Assembly (NCBI GenBank): GCA_017848435.1
Contig: JAFEHU010000063.1
Span: forward strand, 1-46,325
Reading direction: 5' to 3'
DNA from: Burkholderiaceae bacterium
GTDB taxonomy: Bacteria > Pseudomonadota > Gammaproteobacteria > Burkholderiales > Burkholderiaceae_C
Length of the DNA: 46,325 nt
A program made the translations under genes and the position numbers. Shown piece by piece: positions 33,694 to 42,600 of the stretch (position 1 is its first letter; each line of letters starts with the position of its first letter). Under the pieces are notes generated by a model that worked only from the letters and a program-made list of their open reading frames with translations, made no database searches and was not told the DNA's origin.

Positions 33694-34431
33694 TCAGGCT
33701 GGCGGCAGCTCACCCTTGGCGATGTCGATGCGACCCTCGGCAATGTCCTTGAGCACGTCGCTGCGGATCAGTTTGAGCGAAGTGCCCTCGCGAAGAAACA
33801 CCTTGTGAAAGAAAAGAACCTGGAAGGCACGGGTCACGGTCTCGCGGCTGGCATTGATCATGATCGCCAGCTCCTGGTGCGTGGGCGCATTATCCATGGT
33901 GGCCTCTGCGCTGGCGGGTGCATGGCTGATTCCTGCCACGTTCTGGCGTTGCAACTGCAGGAGCAGCACACACAAGCGCTGGAACGGGTTTTGCAGGCTC
34001 AGCAGCTTGCGCTGCTCCATGGCTGTGCGCACCCGGGACGCGAGTTTCGCCATCACCGTGCTGGCCAGTGCCGGTTGGGTATAGATCAATTCACGCGCCA
34101 CCCGCGCATCCAGCACCGCCACCACCGACTTGACCGCCGCCACCACAAATTCCGACGGTGGTTCCCGGTCGACCACTGACAGTTCACCAAAATAATCACC
34201 CGGTTCCACAAAGTACAGGCCCACATTTCGACCATCTACCGTGAAGTCCACCCCCTGCAGTCGACCCTCCACCAAGAAGCCAAGCGCCTGGGTCGCACCG
34301 TCCTTGGACAGCACCATGCCACGTTTGGCGTAACTCAGCAGTGTCATCTGGGCGCACAGCGCCTCTTTCACCGGCGGTGGCAAAGGGCGCAGCAATGGGA
34401 ACTGCTCCAGTAGGTGTTGGGAGATCGGCAT
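33694..34431 (-). CDS. Crp/Fnr-family transcriptional regulator
   Basis: 245 residues: N-terminal cyclic-nucleotide-type beta-barrel (about 20-135), long dimer helix, and C-terminal winged HTH with THQELAIMINASRETVTRAFQVL (recognition helix NASRETVTRAF). There is no N-terminal Cys cluster, so it is not an oxygen-sensing FNR. The phosphate-binding cassette reads GELSVVDREPPSE, whereas cAMP-binding CRP has GELGLFEEGQERS. The Arg-Ser that holds the cyclic phosphate appears replaced by Pro-Ser or shifted, so cAMP binding is doubtful by eye. It heads the wzm-wzt operon and faces the FecR-cyclase operon across 224 bases. It is the obvious candidate regulator for the dyads at 34567 and 39495. Confidence 0.88.
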   Translation of the reverse strand: MPISQHLLEQFPLLRPLPPPVKEALCAQMTLLSYAKRGMVLSKDGATQALGFLVEGRLQGVDFTVDGRNVGLYFVEPGDYFGELSVVDREPPSEFVVAAVKSVVAVLDARVARELIYTQPALASTVMAKLASRVRTAMEQRKLLSLQNPFQRLCVLLLQLQRQNVAGISHAPASAEATMDNAPTHQELAIMINASRETVTRAFQVLFFHKVFLREGTSLKLIRSDVLKDIAEGRIDIAKGELPPA

Positions 34432-34566
34432 GCCAGCCGAATTCTAGGTGCCCATCCAGTCGCCTGATTTCTGGGGCCTGTTCATGGGGGTGCTGGGGGA
34501 CTTGGTGGGCACCTGTCGCCAGCAACCCACAGCCGCGCACGGGGTTGAGCCCGTGGGGCGAGAACC

Positions 34567-34579
34567 GTGAGAAAATCAC
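34567..34579. promoter_or_regulatory. CRP-like half-site pair with short spacer
   Basis: GTGA-N5-TCAC in the divergent region between the Crp gene and the FecR operon. Canonical CRP sites have six spacer bases, so this is one short. A CATATT at 34605-34610 could be a -10 for the FecR operon, which would place the dyad near -44. Confidence 0.35.
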
Positions 34580-34655
34580 ACTCTGCACGCGCAAAGGCTG
34601 AGGCCATATTTGATGGACGGCCTGTCCGTTGTGCTCGACTTTCATAGGGGGTGAC

Positions 34656-36011
34656 ATGTTTCATCGAGTGACATTTCAAGCGACGCTGGCTGCCGCCGTT
34701 TTTGCACTGGCCTCGGCGACTTGCCTGTCTGTTCCCCTGACCTCCTGGGCGCAGACGCCCGAGACCGACGCCCGGGCCATCGTTGGCGAAGTCACGATGG
34801 TCATTGGCGTGGCCCGCATCGCTGGCGCTGACGGTGCCGCCCGCAAAGTGGAGCGCAGTGGCCAAATCCGTGTGGGTGACAAGATAGAGACAGACGCTGG
34901 CGGCCATGTGCACCTGCGCTTTGTGGACGGCGGTCGGCTGTCCATCCGCCCAGCCAGCCGCCTGACCATTGAGAACTACCAGCACAGCGCGGGGGACTCC
35001 AGCCTGTCGGCCATCAAATTCCGGCTCGACGAAGGTGTGGTGCGCTCCATCACGGGCGCCTGGGGTGAAGCCGCCCGCGAACGCTTTCGCCTCAACACGC
35101 CGGTGGCCGCCATTGGCGTGAAGGGCACCGACTTCGTGGTCAGGTCTGACGCAGAAAACACCGCCGCTTCCGTTTACCTCGGCGCCATCGTGTTGTCCCC
35201 CCTGCCTGGCTGTGCCAACAGCGTCGGGCCTTGCCAGAGCGGCCTGGAAAAACTCCTGTCTGAAGACATGAAGGGCCAGATGCTGCAGCTCAGCCGGGCA
35301 CAGGCTGCACCCCAACTGGTGCCGGCGGTTGACCTGCTGGCACAGAACATCCACCGTCCCACCGGTGCCGGCGTGTCAGATGCATCAGCGTCCGCCGCCG
35401 CCGACAAGCCGCCGCGTCCGGAATCTGGCGTCGTTTATGCCTCGGCATTGCAAGCCATCGCGGGCGAGAGCCGGTCGGTCAATGGGGTTGTGTCTGACAG
35501 CAACCCTGGCCAACTGTCCTGGGGGCGATGGTCTGCCACGCCGTTCATTGAGGGCGACCAACTCAGCCGCAGCGCCGCCGATGCCGCCAAGGGTGGCACC
35601 CGCGAGAGCACCTTGGGCAACGGCATTTACGGCCTGTACCGCAGCACCTCAGGGGCGAACGCGGTGTTTGCGCCCGCCGAAACCTCGGCGAGCTTCCGCC
35701 TCAATGCGGGCGCTGCACAGCTCAACCTGAACGACGCCCGCACCGAGCCGGTTCGCATCGACAACGCCACCCTCACCGTGGACTTTGCCCGCTCCACCTT
35801 CGCCACCCAGATGGGGCTGAGCAGCCCCTCCCTGGGCCGTGATGCGCTGGACGTGTCGGGCAAAGTGCAGTCCAACGGGTACCTGCTGCCTCAGGCGGGC
35901 AACGGCTACGCTGCCGGTGCCCTGAGCCTTGACGCCAAAGAAGCGGGCCTGTTCTTCGAGAAGTCGGTACCAGCCGGGTACCTGCGCGGCATCACCCTCT
36001 GGGGACGCTGA
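34656..36011 (+). CDS. FecR-domain exported protein
   Basis: 451 residues from the ATG at 34656 (GGGGGTG about five bases upstream). Residues 1-34 form a signal peptide (hydrophobic TLAAAVFALASATCLSV, cut near SWA-QT). The FecR domain spans about 40-170: RSGQIRVGDKIETDAGGHVHLRFVDGGRLSIRP, then TPVAAIGVKGTDFVV. The rest is an unrecognised, beta-rich region ending in GITLWGR. FecR domains in the periplasm transmit signals or bind surface polymers. Here the protein is not next to a FecI sigma factor but directly precedes a CHASE2 cyclase, so a sensing partnership with that receptor is plausible. First gene of a three-gene operon. Confidence 0.85.
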   Translation: MFHRVTFQATLAAAVFALASATCLSVPLTSWAQTPETDARAIVGEVTMVIGVARIAGADGAARKVERSGQIRVGDKIETDAGGHVHLRFVDGGRLSIRPASRLTIENYQHSAGDSSLSAIKFRLDEGVVRSITGAWGEAARERFRLNTPVAAIGVKGTDFVVRSDAENTAASVYLGAIVLSPLPGCANSVGPCQSGLEKLLSEDMKGQMLQLSRAQAAPQLVPAVDLLAQNIHRPTGAGVSDASASAAADKPPRPESGVVYASALQAIAGESRSVNGVVSDSNPGQLSWGRWSATPFIEGDQLSRSAADAAKGGTRESTLGNGIYGLYRSTSGANAVFAPAETSASFRLNAGAAQLNLNDARTEPVRIDNATLTVDFARSTFATQMGLSSPSLGRDALDVSGKVQSNGYLLPQAGNGYAAGALSLDAKEAGLFFEKSVPAGYLRGITLWGR

Positions 36012-37955
36012 TTGACGCGTCCAGGCCCGTTGCTGACCCGTCGGGGGGTGGTGGGCCTGAGCTTGCTGCTGGCCGCAGCGGTCTGGGCGGGTTGTCTGCT
36101 GTGGGTGCCCGCCGTGTTTTCTGCGCTCGAAGAGCGCTCCACCGACCTGGTCTGGCGGCTCAGCGCTGACCGCACCGATGAGCGCCGCCTCATCATTGTT
36201 GACATCGACGAGCGCAGCCTCAACGAGGTCGGCCCCTGGCCATGGCCGCGTGGCACACAGGCCCTGCTGATCCAGCGCCTTGCCCAACAAGGCGCGCAGC
36301 AGCAGGTGCTGGACATTGTTTTTGCCGACACCACCGCAGACGACGCCAAACTGGCCGACGCACTGCGCCTGCACCAGCCCGTGCTGAGCCAGGTGTTTGC
36401 GCTGGAGCAGGGCGGTGCCCCGATGTCCGGGCAACTGCAGGGCGCGCTGGGTTGGCCCACCTGCCCAGCGCCCTTCGGTACCGCCAGCGGCTACCTCGCC
36501 AACACACCGGGCACCGCCCACACCGGCCGCGCCTACGCCGGGCACATCACCCCCCGCGTGGCCATTGACGGCATGGTGCGCCAACAACCCGCCATTGTTT
36601 GCTACGACAACAAAGCCTACCCGGCGCTGGGCCTGGTGGCCCTGATGAAAGGTTCGTCCGAAGTGGACCTGGTGCTGGAGCGCGGCACAGGCTGGCTGGA
36701 CGCCCCTTGGTCGCTGCGGGGGGCGTCCCCCTCGTTCTCCCCGGTGCCACTGGACCGGCGTGGCGACATCCGCATACCCTGGCGCATCCACCCCGACAGC
36801 TTTGTCAGCGTGTCAGCCGCCGACGTGCTGGCGGGCCGTGTGCCCGCTGGCCTGATGGAAAAAGCCTGGGTCCTGGTGGGCAGCAGCGCTTTTGGGTTGA
36901 ACGACTCGATCGCCACCCCCTTCAATGGGGTCAGTGCCGGCATGCAGGCCCATGCGCAAATCATCGCCGGCCTGGTCGACGGTCGAATGCCCTACCAGCC
37001 CCGCCTGGCACCTTTCTACCAGGCGCTGGCGGCATTGGCCGGGCTGTCGCTGCTGGTCTACCTGTCTGGAAAGCGCCGTTTTGCCGCCTATTTGATTCCC
37101 CTGGTGGCTGCCGCCTGGGCTTCTGGCCTCTGGGGTGTGCATGCCTTGTTGCTGGTGCAGCAAAGCCTCTGGCTCGGCTGGGTAGATCCAGCCTTGCTGG
37201 TGTTGGCTGCCGGCCTGGCGCTGGGTGTGGTGGAGCACGCCAAAAGCCGCATCGACCGCGACCGCCTCTACGGCCATCTTTCCAGTTATCTGCCGGCACC
37301 TGTGGCCGCGTCTTTGGCCCTGCAGCCGCCTTCCAGCGCAATTGAGGCCAGCACCCGGCAGGTGTCTGTCATGTTTGCAGACATTCGCAACTTCTCGGCC
37401 TACTGCGAAGCCCGCCCGCCGGAGGAGGCGGCCGCGGTGCTGCACGCATTCTTCTCCATCGCCACCGAAATCGTGGCCCAGCATGGCGGCATCGTGGAGT
37501 CGCTCAAGGGCGACGCTGTGGTGGCCGTCTGGCACGCCGACCCCCAGGGCGGTGGCAGTGACCAGCATGCCAACCAGGCCCTGAAAGCCGCAGTCGCCTT
37601 GCAGCAGGCCATTCAAGGCGTGCTGCCCGACCCCGCCCCCGAAGGGCTGGAACCACTGTCCCTCGGCATCGGGCTGGAAACCGGGCCTGCGTTGTCCGGT
37701 TCGTTCGGCCTGGCAAGCCGCCGCACCCACTTATTGCTGGGCCGCACCGTGACCATCGCCGCGCGGCTGGCCGACATGACGGCAGACCTTTCCCACCCCA
37801 TTTTGCTGGGCGAAGGCATGGCAGCCCAAGTCACCGGGGTGGAGCTTCTCTCCATGGGCACTTTCATGATCGACGGGCTCAAGCAGCCACGCCATTTGTA
37901 CGCCCACCCGCTCATCTCGGCCCCCCGGCTGGACACCCTGCCCCACAACGGATGA
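36012..37955 (+). CDS. CHASE2-domain transmembrane nucleotidyl cyclase, possibly degenerate
   Basis: 647 residues starting with TTG directly after the FecR stop (GGGGA six bases upstream). One helix at about 12-35, an extracytoplasmic CHASE2 sensor (about 40-330) with the typical IIVDIDERSLNEVGPWPWPR, three helices (about 335-410), and a class III cyclase domain (about 445-600). Metal aspartates are present: D457 in MFADIRNFS and D501 in LKGDAVVAVW. By eye the purine-selecting Lys is Ser497, the Asp/Thr is Leu574, and the transition-state Asn is Thr581 (LGRTVTIAARL), while Arg585 is kept. It may therefore be inactive, work as a heteromer, or make another product. It overlaps the next gene by ATGA. 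Confidence 0.87.
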   Translation: MTRPGPLLTRRGVVGLSLLLAAAVWAGCLLWVPAVFSALEERSTDLVWRLSADRTDERRLIIVDIDERSLNEVGPWPWPRGTQALLIQRLAQQGAQQQVLDIVFADTTADDAKLADALRLHQPVLSQVFALEQGGAPMSGQLQGALGWPTCPAPFGTASGYLANTPGTAHTGRAYAGHITPRVAIDGMVRQQPAIVCYDNKAYPALGLVALMKGSSEVDLVLERGTGWLDAPWSLRGASPSFSPVPLDRRGDIRIPWRIHPDSFVSVSAADVLAGRVPAGLMEKAWVLVGSSAFGLNDSIATPFNGVSAGMQAHAQIIAGLVDGRMPYQPRLAPFYQALAALAGLSLLVYLSGKRRFAAYLIPLVAAAWASGLWGVHALLLVQQSLWLGWVDPALLVLAAGLALGVVEHAKSRIDRDRLYGHLSSYLPAPVAASLALQPPSSAIEASTRQVSVMFADIRNFSAYCEARPPEEAAAVLHAFFSIATEIVAQHGGIVESLKGDAVVAVWHADPQGGGSDQHANQALKAAVALQQAIQGVLPDPAPEGLEPLSLGIGLETGPALSGSFGLASRRTHLLLGRTVTIAARLADMTADLSHPILLGEGMAAQVTGVELLSMGTFMIDGLKQPRHLYAHPLISAPRLDTLPHNG

Positions 37956-39433
37956 AGCGCCATCGGGTCAGTGAGCGGCGCCACCAGCGCGCACAGCCTT
38001 GGGCAAAGCCATTGGCCTTTGCCCTGGGCAGGGGCGTGCTGGCGCTGTTGGTGCTGGGCGGTGCCAGCGCGTCCCATGCCGCAGTGGGAACGCCGCCGCC
38101 CCCGCAATGCCTGGCCCTGGCCCGCGCCCCCGAGCCCACCACCGCCCAAGGCGTGCGCGAGCAGGTCAACCAGATGCTGGCAGTTTTGACCGAATGCCAG
38201 AACAGCGCTGAACTGCTGGCAGCGCTGGGCCATGTCTTCAACCTGCTGGGCGAGCCGGTGGAGGCGCTGGGCCACCTGGAGCGCGCCGTCATGCTGGACC
38301 CAACGCCGCCCGGTGCCCGCCTGGACTACGCCATGGCCCTGGCCAAAACCGGCGAAGTGCAGGCCGCCGTGACTTTGGTGGACGAGCTGCTCCAGCAGCC
38401 AGACGTGCCCCCCCTGTTGCTGCCCGACCTGCAACGCCAGCGCGCCGCCTGGGTAGACGGCCAATGGGCCGGGCGCAGCGTGCTCAGCCTGCGGGCGGGG
38501 CGCGACAGCAACCTGCTGGGCAGCCCCGGCCTGAGCAACCTCACCATCACCCTGCCTGAACTCGCTTTCCAGCTCCCGCTGGACCCGTCGTTTCAAAACC
38601 GGGCTGGTTCGTATGCGCTGGCCAGCTTTCAGACCGAATGGCAGCGCGTGGCATTGGACGGCTCGTATTGGGAGCTGTCTGGCGGAGCGCGCCGGCGCCA
38701 AAGCCCGGCCACCCCATTGGCCCGCACCGAACAGCTGGACCTGGCCGTGGAGCGCGCCATCAACTTTGTTACCGAAAGCGCTGCCCCCACCGTGGCGGGG
38801 CGCGGCGCCTTCAGTGGCCTGTATGCGTCTGCGGGCTCGTCCAGCTTCAACACCGGCACCAACGTTCGCTATCGCCTGCTGGGCGGTGGCTTGGGCTGGC
38901 TGTACCAGGCCCCGGGCCGCTGCCAACAGCGCCTAGGGGTGGAGCTGCAACAACGCACTTATTTCAACAGCCCATTGCTGGATGGGCGATACCAAGGGGT
39001 GGTGGGCAACTGGGTGTGTGAGCGGCCCGGTGGGGTGCAATGGCAGCTGGGCGTGCGCTGGGGGCTGGACGGTGCCGGCCAGCCAGACAGGCCCGGCGGT
39101 GACCAGAGCCAGCGCAGCCTGCGGGGTGTGGCCTACTTGCCCGTGCGTGCGTGGCTCCAGCCACAGGCGCCCACCGAAGCATGGGCCAAGGGCGCCGTGC
39201 TGGTGGACGTAGAGCAAACCTGGCTGAAAGACAGTGCCGCCTTCAGCCCCCTGCTGGCCAATGGCGCGGTGCGAGACACCCAGCGCACCCAACTCCGGCT
39301 GGAATACCAACACCCGCTGAGCCGCCAATGGCAACTGCAGGCCGGTTTGGAGGCCATTCGGCAGCGCTCCAACATCGATTTGTTTCTTTTGCGCAACAGG
39401 GGTTTTTACCTGTCTGTGCGTTTCGGCTTTTAA
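37952..39433 (+). CDS. TPR plus outer-membrane beta-barrel protein (SLAM/DUF560-like)
   Basis: 493 residues, start overlapping the cyclase stop. A signal peptide lies at about 20-43 after a long basic n-region (LALLVLGGASASHA-AV). TPR-like helices lie at about 75-170 (LLAALGHVFNLLGEPVEALGHLERAV read in halves). From about 175 alternating strands run to the C-terminal YLSVRFGF, ending in Phe as outer-membrane barrels do. This TPR-barrel order is that of Slam-type proteins, which help display or secrete surface proteins, though family membership is my judgement from layout. Its place just before the S-layer-like gene suggests a role in surface assembly of that protein or sensing of its state. 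No terminator follows. Confidence 0.75.
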   Translation: MKRHRVSERRHQRAQPWAKPLAFALGRGVLALLVLGGASASHAAVGTPPPPQCLALARAPEPTTAQGVREQVNQMLAVLTECQNSAELLAALGHVFNLLGEPVEALGHLERAVMLDPTPPGARLDYAMALAKTGEVQAAVTLVDELLQQPDVPPLLLPDLQRQRAAWVDGQWAGRSVLSLRAGRDSNLLGSPGLSNLTITLPELAFQLPLDPSFQNRAGSYALASFQTEWQRVALDGSYWELSGGARRRQSPATPLARTEQLDLAVERAINFVTESAAPTVAGRGAFSGLYASAGSSSFNTGTNVRYRLLGGGLGWLYQAPGRCQQRLGVELQQRTYFNSPLLDGRYQGVVGNWVCERPGGVQWQLGVRWGLDGAGQPDRPGGDQSQRSLRGVAYLPVRAWLQPQAPTEAWAKGAVLVDVEQTWLKDSAAFSPLLANGAVRDTQRTQLRLEYQHPLSRQWQLQAGLEAIRQRSNIDLFLLRNRGFYLSVRFGF

Positions 39434-39494
39434 ATCAAAGGCTTAAGCCTGCATCTTCAGAAAAGACCTGTAAAAGGCGGTTTTTTCAAAAACG

Positions 39495-39510
39495 TGTGAT
39501 GGGCGTCACT
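39495..39510. promoter_or_regulatory. CRP-type binding site upstream of the S-layer-like gene
   Basis: TGTGA-TGGGCG-TCACT matches nine of ten conserved bases of the CRP consensus TGTGA-N6-TCACA. It abuts the putative -35, with its centre about 43 bases before the inferred transcription start, close to the class II activator position. Confidence 0.6.
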
Positions 39511-39539
39511 TGCCCCGCCCACCGGGCAGCACCTACACT
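39510..39539 (+). promoter_or_regulatory. putative sigma-70 promoter of the S-layer-like gene
   Basis: TTGCCC at 39510-39515 and TACACT at 39534-39539, 18-base spacing, each four of six to consensus. Transcription would start near 39546, leaving an untranslated leader of about 147 bases. A CATAAT at 39595-39600 is a competing -10 but has no good partner. Confidence 0.45.
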
Positions 39540-39692
39540 GCACTCCGAGTAGTCGTAAAGTGTGTTGCTATGGGTTCGTGTCCACGGGCTCATGCATAAT
39601 GCTCTGCGCACTTAACGGTACATAACGGCCGAAATTCGTTGTGTGCCGGCATAAAAACCGTTTTTTTCTCAACCTGTTTTCAAGGAAGACAC

Positions 39693-42600
39693 ATGCCCGC
39701 ATCCATTTTTGGCAATCCGGCCGCCGTCGTTCAGCTGAACCAAGCCCTGTTTGGTATCGCTCCCGGCAACGGCAAGTACACCAACCAGTTGGACCAAGCC
39801 AACGCCATTGGTGCCGTTCCATTCGCCCGCCAGCTCGGCCAAACCGTGGCTGCCACGAATGAAGCCCTGGCCGCAACAGTGCTGGCCAACGTTGGCATCG
39901 TCAACGCCACCCTGCAAACCGCACTGGTGCAAGCCTTTGCCGCTTTCCCGAACGACCGTGGCGTGGTGGTTCTGAACCTCACCAACATCCTCACGACGCT
40001 GGAAGGCAACGCTGTCTACGGCGCCGCCGCAGCCCAGTTCAACGCCCAAGTCGCTACCGACTTCCAGTACTCCACCAACCCAGTCAACACGCAAGACTCG
40101 CCAGTCAATGCTGGTACCACCACGCTCACTGCAAACACCGACATCCTGAGCGGTAATGTGTTCAACGCTGGCTTGGTGTTCACCCCTGGTGGTGATGACC
40201 GCATCAACAGCCTGCAAGACGAAGACGTCCTGACCGGCACCGGCACCAACCCCACACTGAACCTAACGTTTGGTAACCCGAACGACAATGGTTCGGCCAA
40301 TATCACGCCAACCCTGAACGGTGTTCAGACTGTCAACGTCGCGTTCAGCGCAACCGCCGCCGCTGCTGCTGCAGTCCGCTTGGATTTGCAAGACGCTGCT
40401 GGCTTGACCAACGCTGTGAACATCAGCCGCGTCAGCGACTCCGTTGTCAACGTCCAGGTGGACAACCTGTCGGCACCAGTGACCAATCTGTCGGTTGCCA
40501 ACTCCAACTCAGGAACCGCCACGATCGGTCTGAACTCCGCTGTTGGCGCACTCGCTGGTGCAGCTGACTCGACCACGCTGACACTGAACCGCGTGAACTT
40601 GGTGGGCCTGTCGGTGGAAGACACCGACGCTGTCGTCGGTGCCAACGTCGGCGCTGTCGGTCTGAGCGATGGTTACGAAACCATCAACCTGGTGAGCGCT
40701 GGCGCTGTCAACACTGTGGGCACCTTCTCTGCAGAAGACCTGAAGACGCTGAACATCAGCGGCGCCACCAACCTGACCCTGGGTTCAACCAACAACACCG
40801 TGTCGGCAGGCTTGGTTGAAGCTGTTCGCTTCAACGCTGGTTTGGCCAACGTTTCCGGCTCCTTGACCACGGTCAACGCCGCTGCCCTGACCGGCCGCCT
40901 GACATACCACATCGGCGGTGAAATCAACGCCATTGGTGACAACACCTCCGGTGTGCCAGTGCAACTGCAAGTGACCGGTGGCACCGCAGACGACACCTTC
41001 GTTCTGACCCAAGGCGCCAACATTGACGCTGGTGCCGGCAACGTGGACCGCATCGACGGTGGCACGGGCGCCAACAAACTGGTGGTTACCGGCGGTGCAG
41101 CACAAGCTGTGAACGCAGCTGGTACACCTGCAGCCCCGGTCGCAAACCTGCTGAACATCCAGGCTCTGGAAGTCCGTACGGGTCATGACGCTGATGGTGT
41201 TGCAGACGCCGTTACGGTGAATGCAGACGCATTCAATTCTTTGGCCACCATCTTCGTGCGCAACGAAGGCCAAACTGGCGCTTTGGGTGCTGTAGGCACG
41301 AGCGGAGGAGAAGGCTCAACCGTCACGCTGAACAACCTGACTTCTGCCCAGGCCAATGGCATCACCGTGGCCCACGGCACGACTGGCAACAGCACCATTG
41401 CCAACAACATCATCGCCGCCAATCTGAAAGTGGCTACCGGCACCGCCGACACCGCCACCCTGAACATCGTTGACGGCGTTAACACCAACCCAGTGTTCAA
41501 CGTGAACCTTGCTACCGTTGGCGTGGAGCGCGTGACGTTCAACGACCGCGACACCGAGTCCAACACCGTTCACCTGAACCAAGGCGCGAGCGTCACCACG
41601 GCACCAACCGCTGGTCAGTACGCCCAAGCTGGCAGTTCCATCACCATCACCGGTGGTCAGGCTACCAAGTACTTCAGCCTGGATTCGTTCGGTGCAGCCG
41701 CTGGTGCACCCGTCGTGAACGGCGCTTACTTCAACGATGGTTATGGTTATGCAACCGATGGTACTGCCACGTCGGCCACCACGGCTTCTCAAGCTGCCAA
41801 CGTGATCGCAGGTTTGCCCGCTGGTACGACCACGGGTACCCGTGACACCGCAGTCGGCACAGTTTTGACCGGTGCTGGTGTCATTGCTGCCGAAAACACT
41901 GCCACTCGCGTGCTGGACGAAAACATCGATGCCAGCACCTATGTTGGCGATGTGGTGGTCCGTTTGGGCGACATCACCCGCACAGACGGTTTCTCGTCGC
42001 AAAACATCCGCACCTTCACGGGCAATGACACGTTCATCTTCGACGCACTGGGCCTGACCAGCGCTGGCTTCACCTCTGGCGACACCATCGCCGCAGGCGC
42101 TGGCACCGACACCCTGGTGATCGACGGCAACACGGCAACTCTGCCAGGCACCCCACGCATCAGCATCCAGGCATCGGAGTGGGACAACCTCACTGGTGTG
42201 GACGTGCTGCGTTTCGCTGCCAACCAAGGTGTTGCCAACGTGGGCAATGCGGCTCAAGTCGCCAATGCAGGTGGTTCTTACTACGCACGCATCGACAACG
42301 AGTTCGTCACACAAACCGACGCTGGCAACCGCCTGACGGTCGTGAACAACGACGGTCGTCTGGACCTGAACAGCGAAACCGACCTCGTGTTGGATCTGCG
42401 CGGTCTGACCCAGAGCAAGTGGATCACCTTCGTGGGTGCCAACAGCGTCGGTAACGCTGGCGTGTCGTCTAACCGCATCGTGGTGGACGACGTCAGCGCC
42501 AATACGAACATGATCTTGGACGGCGGTGACACCGACATCCGCGTGGGAACCACTGTTGGTTACGTTGCTGGCAACAACAACGTGTACGAAGTTCGCAACA

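Noticed and set aside
31560-34179. Long plus-strand frames opposite wzt and wzm
   Set aside because: Gln/His/Arg-rich antisense shadows of well-supported Wzm and Wzt genes.
39639-39675. CGG...CCG plus T-run as a possible attenuator in the S-layer gene leader
   Set aside because: The stem is only three G/C pairs, so it is unlikely to terminate transcription.
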